Assembly (NCBI GenBank): GCA_900755995.1
Contig: CAAEIM010000140.1
Location: forward strand, 1 to 14,826
Direction: 5' to 3'
DNA: 14,826 bases
Origin: Clostridia bacterium
GTDB taxonomy: Bacteria; Bacillota; Clostridia; Oscillospirales; Acutalibacteraceae
Below are positions 13,901 to 14,826 of this stretch, one piece after another; positions within the stretch are counted from its first letter, which is position 1, and the number at the start of each line of letters is the position of its first letter. Below the pieces are notes generated by a model. That model saw only the letters and a list, made by a program, of their open reading frames with translations. It did not search any database and was not told the DNA's origin. A program made the translations under genes and the position numbers.

Positions 13901-14684
13901 CAATGTCGTATATCTTTATGGTTCGGGTGAAATTCCTACAACTCCTACAACTCCTACAACTCCGACACAACCGACACAACCGACACAACCGACACAGCCG
14001 ACACAGCCGACACAGCCGACAACACAGAGTCCCGGTACAAAGGTTTTGGTTGGTGACGTAGATCAAAGCGGTACAATTTCAATTAACGATGTTTCTGTTA
14101 TTCAGCTTTATATCTCCCATCAGAAGACACTGAGTGCAAAACAGCTGATTGCTGCTGATTCAAACGAAGACGGAGTTATTGATATAATAGACGCTACATT
14201 GGTTCAAATGTATCTTGCCGGATATGATGCAAGAAACAGTATTGTTGGTGAATACAGAGGAACAGATATTCCTGTAACTCAACCTACAACGCAGGTACAG
14301 CCAACAACACCAACAACACAGCCTCCAACAACACAACCTCCTACAACACAGCCTCCTACAACAGAGCCACAGCCAACTGCACCTGTGGGCACTTACAAAG
14401 TTACCTTTACAAACTCTCTCAACTGGGGCGGCACTATTTACTGCTACTACTGGATTGAGGGCGGTCAGGGTGAAGTAGCTTGGCCGGGCGTAAATATGAC
14501 ATTCCTCGAAACAAACGATTATGGACAGGCAGTTTATACGATGGATGTACCGGCTTCCTGCAACTGCGTAATATTCACTAACGGCGGCTCGAAGACTGTT
14601 GATATTAACACAAACAGTACGGATACCCGTTATTATGCTAAGTCATCAAAGACCGGCAACGGTTACGATATTGGAACATGGTAA
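10941..14684 (+). CDS. Secreted type I pullulanase (GH13_14) with MucBP-like, starch-binding and dockerin modules
   Basis: A 1247-residue exported enzyme expected to cut alpha-1,6 links in pullulan and starch. In order: signal peptide (1-27, likely cut after AVAA), CBM48-like domain (about 53-155), GH13 catalytic domain (about 175-600), C-terminal beta domain (to about 685), two MucBP-like domains (695-762, 767-833), a CBM25/26-like starch-binding module (838-925), a third MucBP-like domain (928-994), a TPT/TQP linker, a type I dockerin (1036-1096), a second TTQPP linker and a CBM26 (1151-1247). The pullulanase signature NWGYDP is at 262-267, with DVVYNH at 308-313, nucleophile Asp379 (GFRFD), acid/base Glu413 (YGEPW) and Asp496 (YADAHDN); all are intact. 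Dockerin calcium residues are Asp1039, Asp1041, Ser1043, and Asp1073, Asn1075, Asp1077. The aaggaga site supports the ATG. The gene stands alone. The module set resembles dockerin-bearing amylases of the Ruminococcus bromii amylosome. Confidence 0.94.
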   Translation: MIFKKPLAMLLSMTMLFGMTSFAAVAATDNTESVSAGNYYNASYLENYAGNAYNEKNLGATYTPSSTEFKVWSPEASSVKLKRYATGSDSESGAADLGTYDLSKDSSSGIWSVTVNGDIKNTYYTYLVNVNGKTNETQDVYSKATGVNGKRSMVVDLDSTDPEGWSSDNHVLFNNAQEAVVWEVHVRDFSISDTSGVSDDSKGKYLAFTEGGTKISSDTSANAVSTCADYLVKSGINCVQLMPIYDFGSVEETVTGSSTNRNWGYDPVNYNVPEGSYSTNPYDGNVRINEFKQMIQALHDRGISVVMDVVYNHTYSTEDSCFSKTVPDYYFRKTSSSVYSNGSGCGNETASDKLMYRKYMIDSVLYWASEYHIDGFRFDLMGIHDITTMNQIRSSLDGLYSDGSGKKILMYGEPWTGGTVAISDGCSQGKASQLDSRVGMFCDTYRDAIKGGTNDASKGYIQGSTDKTGTIVTGVKGQCFGAKAPSQTIAYADAHDNLIMWDKMVLSNGSQNWSSTSSDLTGQMKATMGLLMTSQGIVFMTAGSEFCRTKQGDHNSYKSADSINAIDWNRLKTYSETADYYKGLLKIRENYSPLKGGSFSTPSFQSTYGYVVAYTYSNNTAGEWGKVCVLVNSGTQAYSINLDGSGWTVVANGTKAGLESLDTVQGSSYSVPARSACVLVQSSTFNNLQGAEPTYGNLNVKHIDNNGNVLKETSATYEAGSTYRALPDSTLLYDYDLIDTTGTTTGKVESGKTYTVTFTYKSTGVSSGYLTVNYVNSNGTEVKESVKNKYRTGDSYSVTPATIQGYQLDTDNFPANTAGTFSGNDTTITFKYKSLASTSTTVHYKKPSGWSDVRCYAYTDDGKFPCGEWDRAALMTNEGDGWYRCNVPASACYVMFHPTSGSAQEPGQGASGYPASGEVWINNGAITFNSTVITSHIDAATGKKIAADNVVEKTKVTSSDTYTTSAVSGNEVITSANATGNYTAGVINVVYLYGSGEIPTTPTTPTTPTQPTQPTQPTQPTQPTQPTTQSPGTKVLVGDVDQSGTISINDVSVIQLYISHQKTLSAKQLIAADSNEDGVIDIIDATLVQMYLAGYDARNSIVGEYRGTDIPVTQPTTQVQPTTPTTQPPTTQPPTTQPPTTEPQPTAPVGTYKVTFTNSLNWGGTIYCYYWIEGGQGEVAWPGVNMTFLETNDYGQAVYTMDVPASCNCVIFTNGGSKTVDINTNSTDTRYYAKSSKTGNGYDIGTW
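13935..14024 (+). repeat. 9-bp tandem repeat in the first linker
   Basis: Three units of cctacaact, three of ccgacacaa, three of ccgacacag and a last degenerate unit run without a gap. They encode the TPT and TQP linker between the third MucBP-like domain and the dockerin. Gain or loss of units would keep the reading frame. Confidence 0.9.
14319..14363 (+). repeat. 15-bp tandem repeat in the second linker
   Basis: Three 15-bp units of the type cagcctcctacaaca encode QPPTT repeats between the dockerin and the terminal CBM26. Confidence 0.9.
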
Positions 14685-14706
14685 ACAAAAGTTAATAAAA
14701 TAAGCT

Positions 14707-14745
14707 ACAGACCAACGTACAATGCAGTGCGTTGGTCTGTTTAGT
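14707..14745 (+). terminator. Terminator of the pullulanase gene
   Basis: A 14-bp stem with one G-U pair (arms 14707-14720 and 14727-14740, loop aatgca) is followed by ttagttt, 22 bases after the stop codon. Its 3' end runs into repeat copy C2. Confidence 0.85.
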
Positions 14746-14776
14746 TTGACGATAAATTTATTTTGCGGCAGCAAAA
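14737..14776 (+). repeat. Post-terminator repeat copy C2
   Basis: This matches 4158-4197 (see copy C1), again starting at the ctgtt that ends the terminator stem and ending in the ttttgc/gcaaaa hairpin. The remaining 50 bases of the window are AT-rich, with no gene seen. Confidence 0.75.
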
Positions 14777-14826
14777 ATGTAAGCAAAGTAAACAATGTTA
14801 TTTAAAACTTTTGCTTTGCAGATTAA

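Noticed and set aside
13686..14066. Minus-strand frame with Cys-Arg-Leu repeats
   Set aside because: It is the reverse shadow of the TQP linker repeats in the pullulanase gene.

Overview
The window looks like a chromosome segment of a low-GC, Gram-positive gut Clostridium relative, most likely a starch-degrading Ruminococcus close to R. bromii. This rests on two dockerin-bearing proteins (a BspA-type leucine-rich-repeat protein and a secreted type I pullulanase with starch-binding modules and MucBP-like domains), Firmicute-type promoters and strong AGGAGG ribosome binding sites. It is an inference from gene content, not a database match. No rRNA, tRNA, CRISPR array or intact mobile element was seen.

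Layout. 1-1641 (+): the 3' part of a leucine-rich-repeat protein ending in a dockerin; its start lies outside the window. 1642-2091: a 450-base intergenic stretch with a GC-rich hairpin, a dispersed repeat copy, a 16-bp inverted repeat and a promoter. 2092-4126 (+): a three-gene operon of a pyridoxal/pyridoxamine kinase-like protein, an ECF transporter S component and a small radical SAM protein. 4127-4435: a mosaic of terminators and repeats between converging genes. 4436-5791 (-): an 11-helix sodium-dependent NSS-family transporter. 5957-7102 (-): a PflX-like radical SAM protein preceded by a 72-residue protein resembling DUF6514. 7373-7843 (+): a broken Fic gene with two in-frame TGA codons, one inside the catalytic motif. 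8118-10747 (+): a three-gene ABC-2 type exporter operon behind a long structured leader. 10941-14684 (+): the dockerin pullulanase.

How the genes fit together. The pullulanase, and probably the LRR protein, carry dockerins and so would be docked by cohesin scaffoldins on the cell surface. For the pullulanase this matches the amylosome model, with debranching of starch alpha-1,6 links next to partner amylases. The kinase and ECF S component suggest salvage of a vitamin, most simply B6: uptake followed by phosphorylation. The role of the co-transcribed radical SAM protein is unknown. The ABC operon is complete (one ATPase, two different PF06182-type permeases) and probably exports an unknown compound.

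Most worth a second look: two families of short repeats that start at or just after gene-end hairpins (1720-1790 with 4316-4390; 4158-4197 with 14737-14776), the Fic pseudogene, the leader of the ABC operon with four mutually pairable segments, a perfect palindrome over the -10 box of the DUF6514-like gene, and the module order of the pullulanase with an internal dockerin. No clearly new multi-gene system could be shown from sequence alone; the kinase-ECF-radical SAM operon is the best candidate for undescribed biochemistry.
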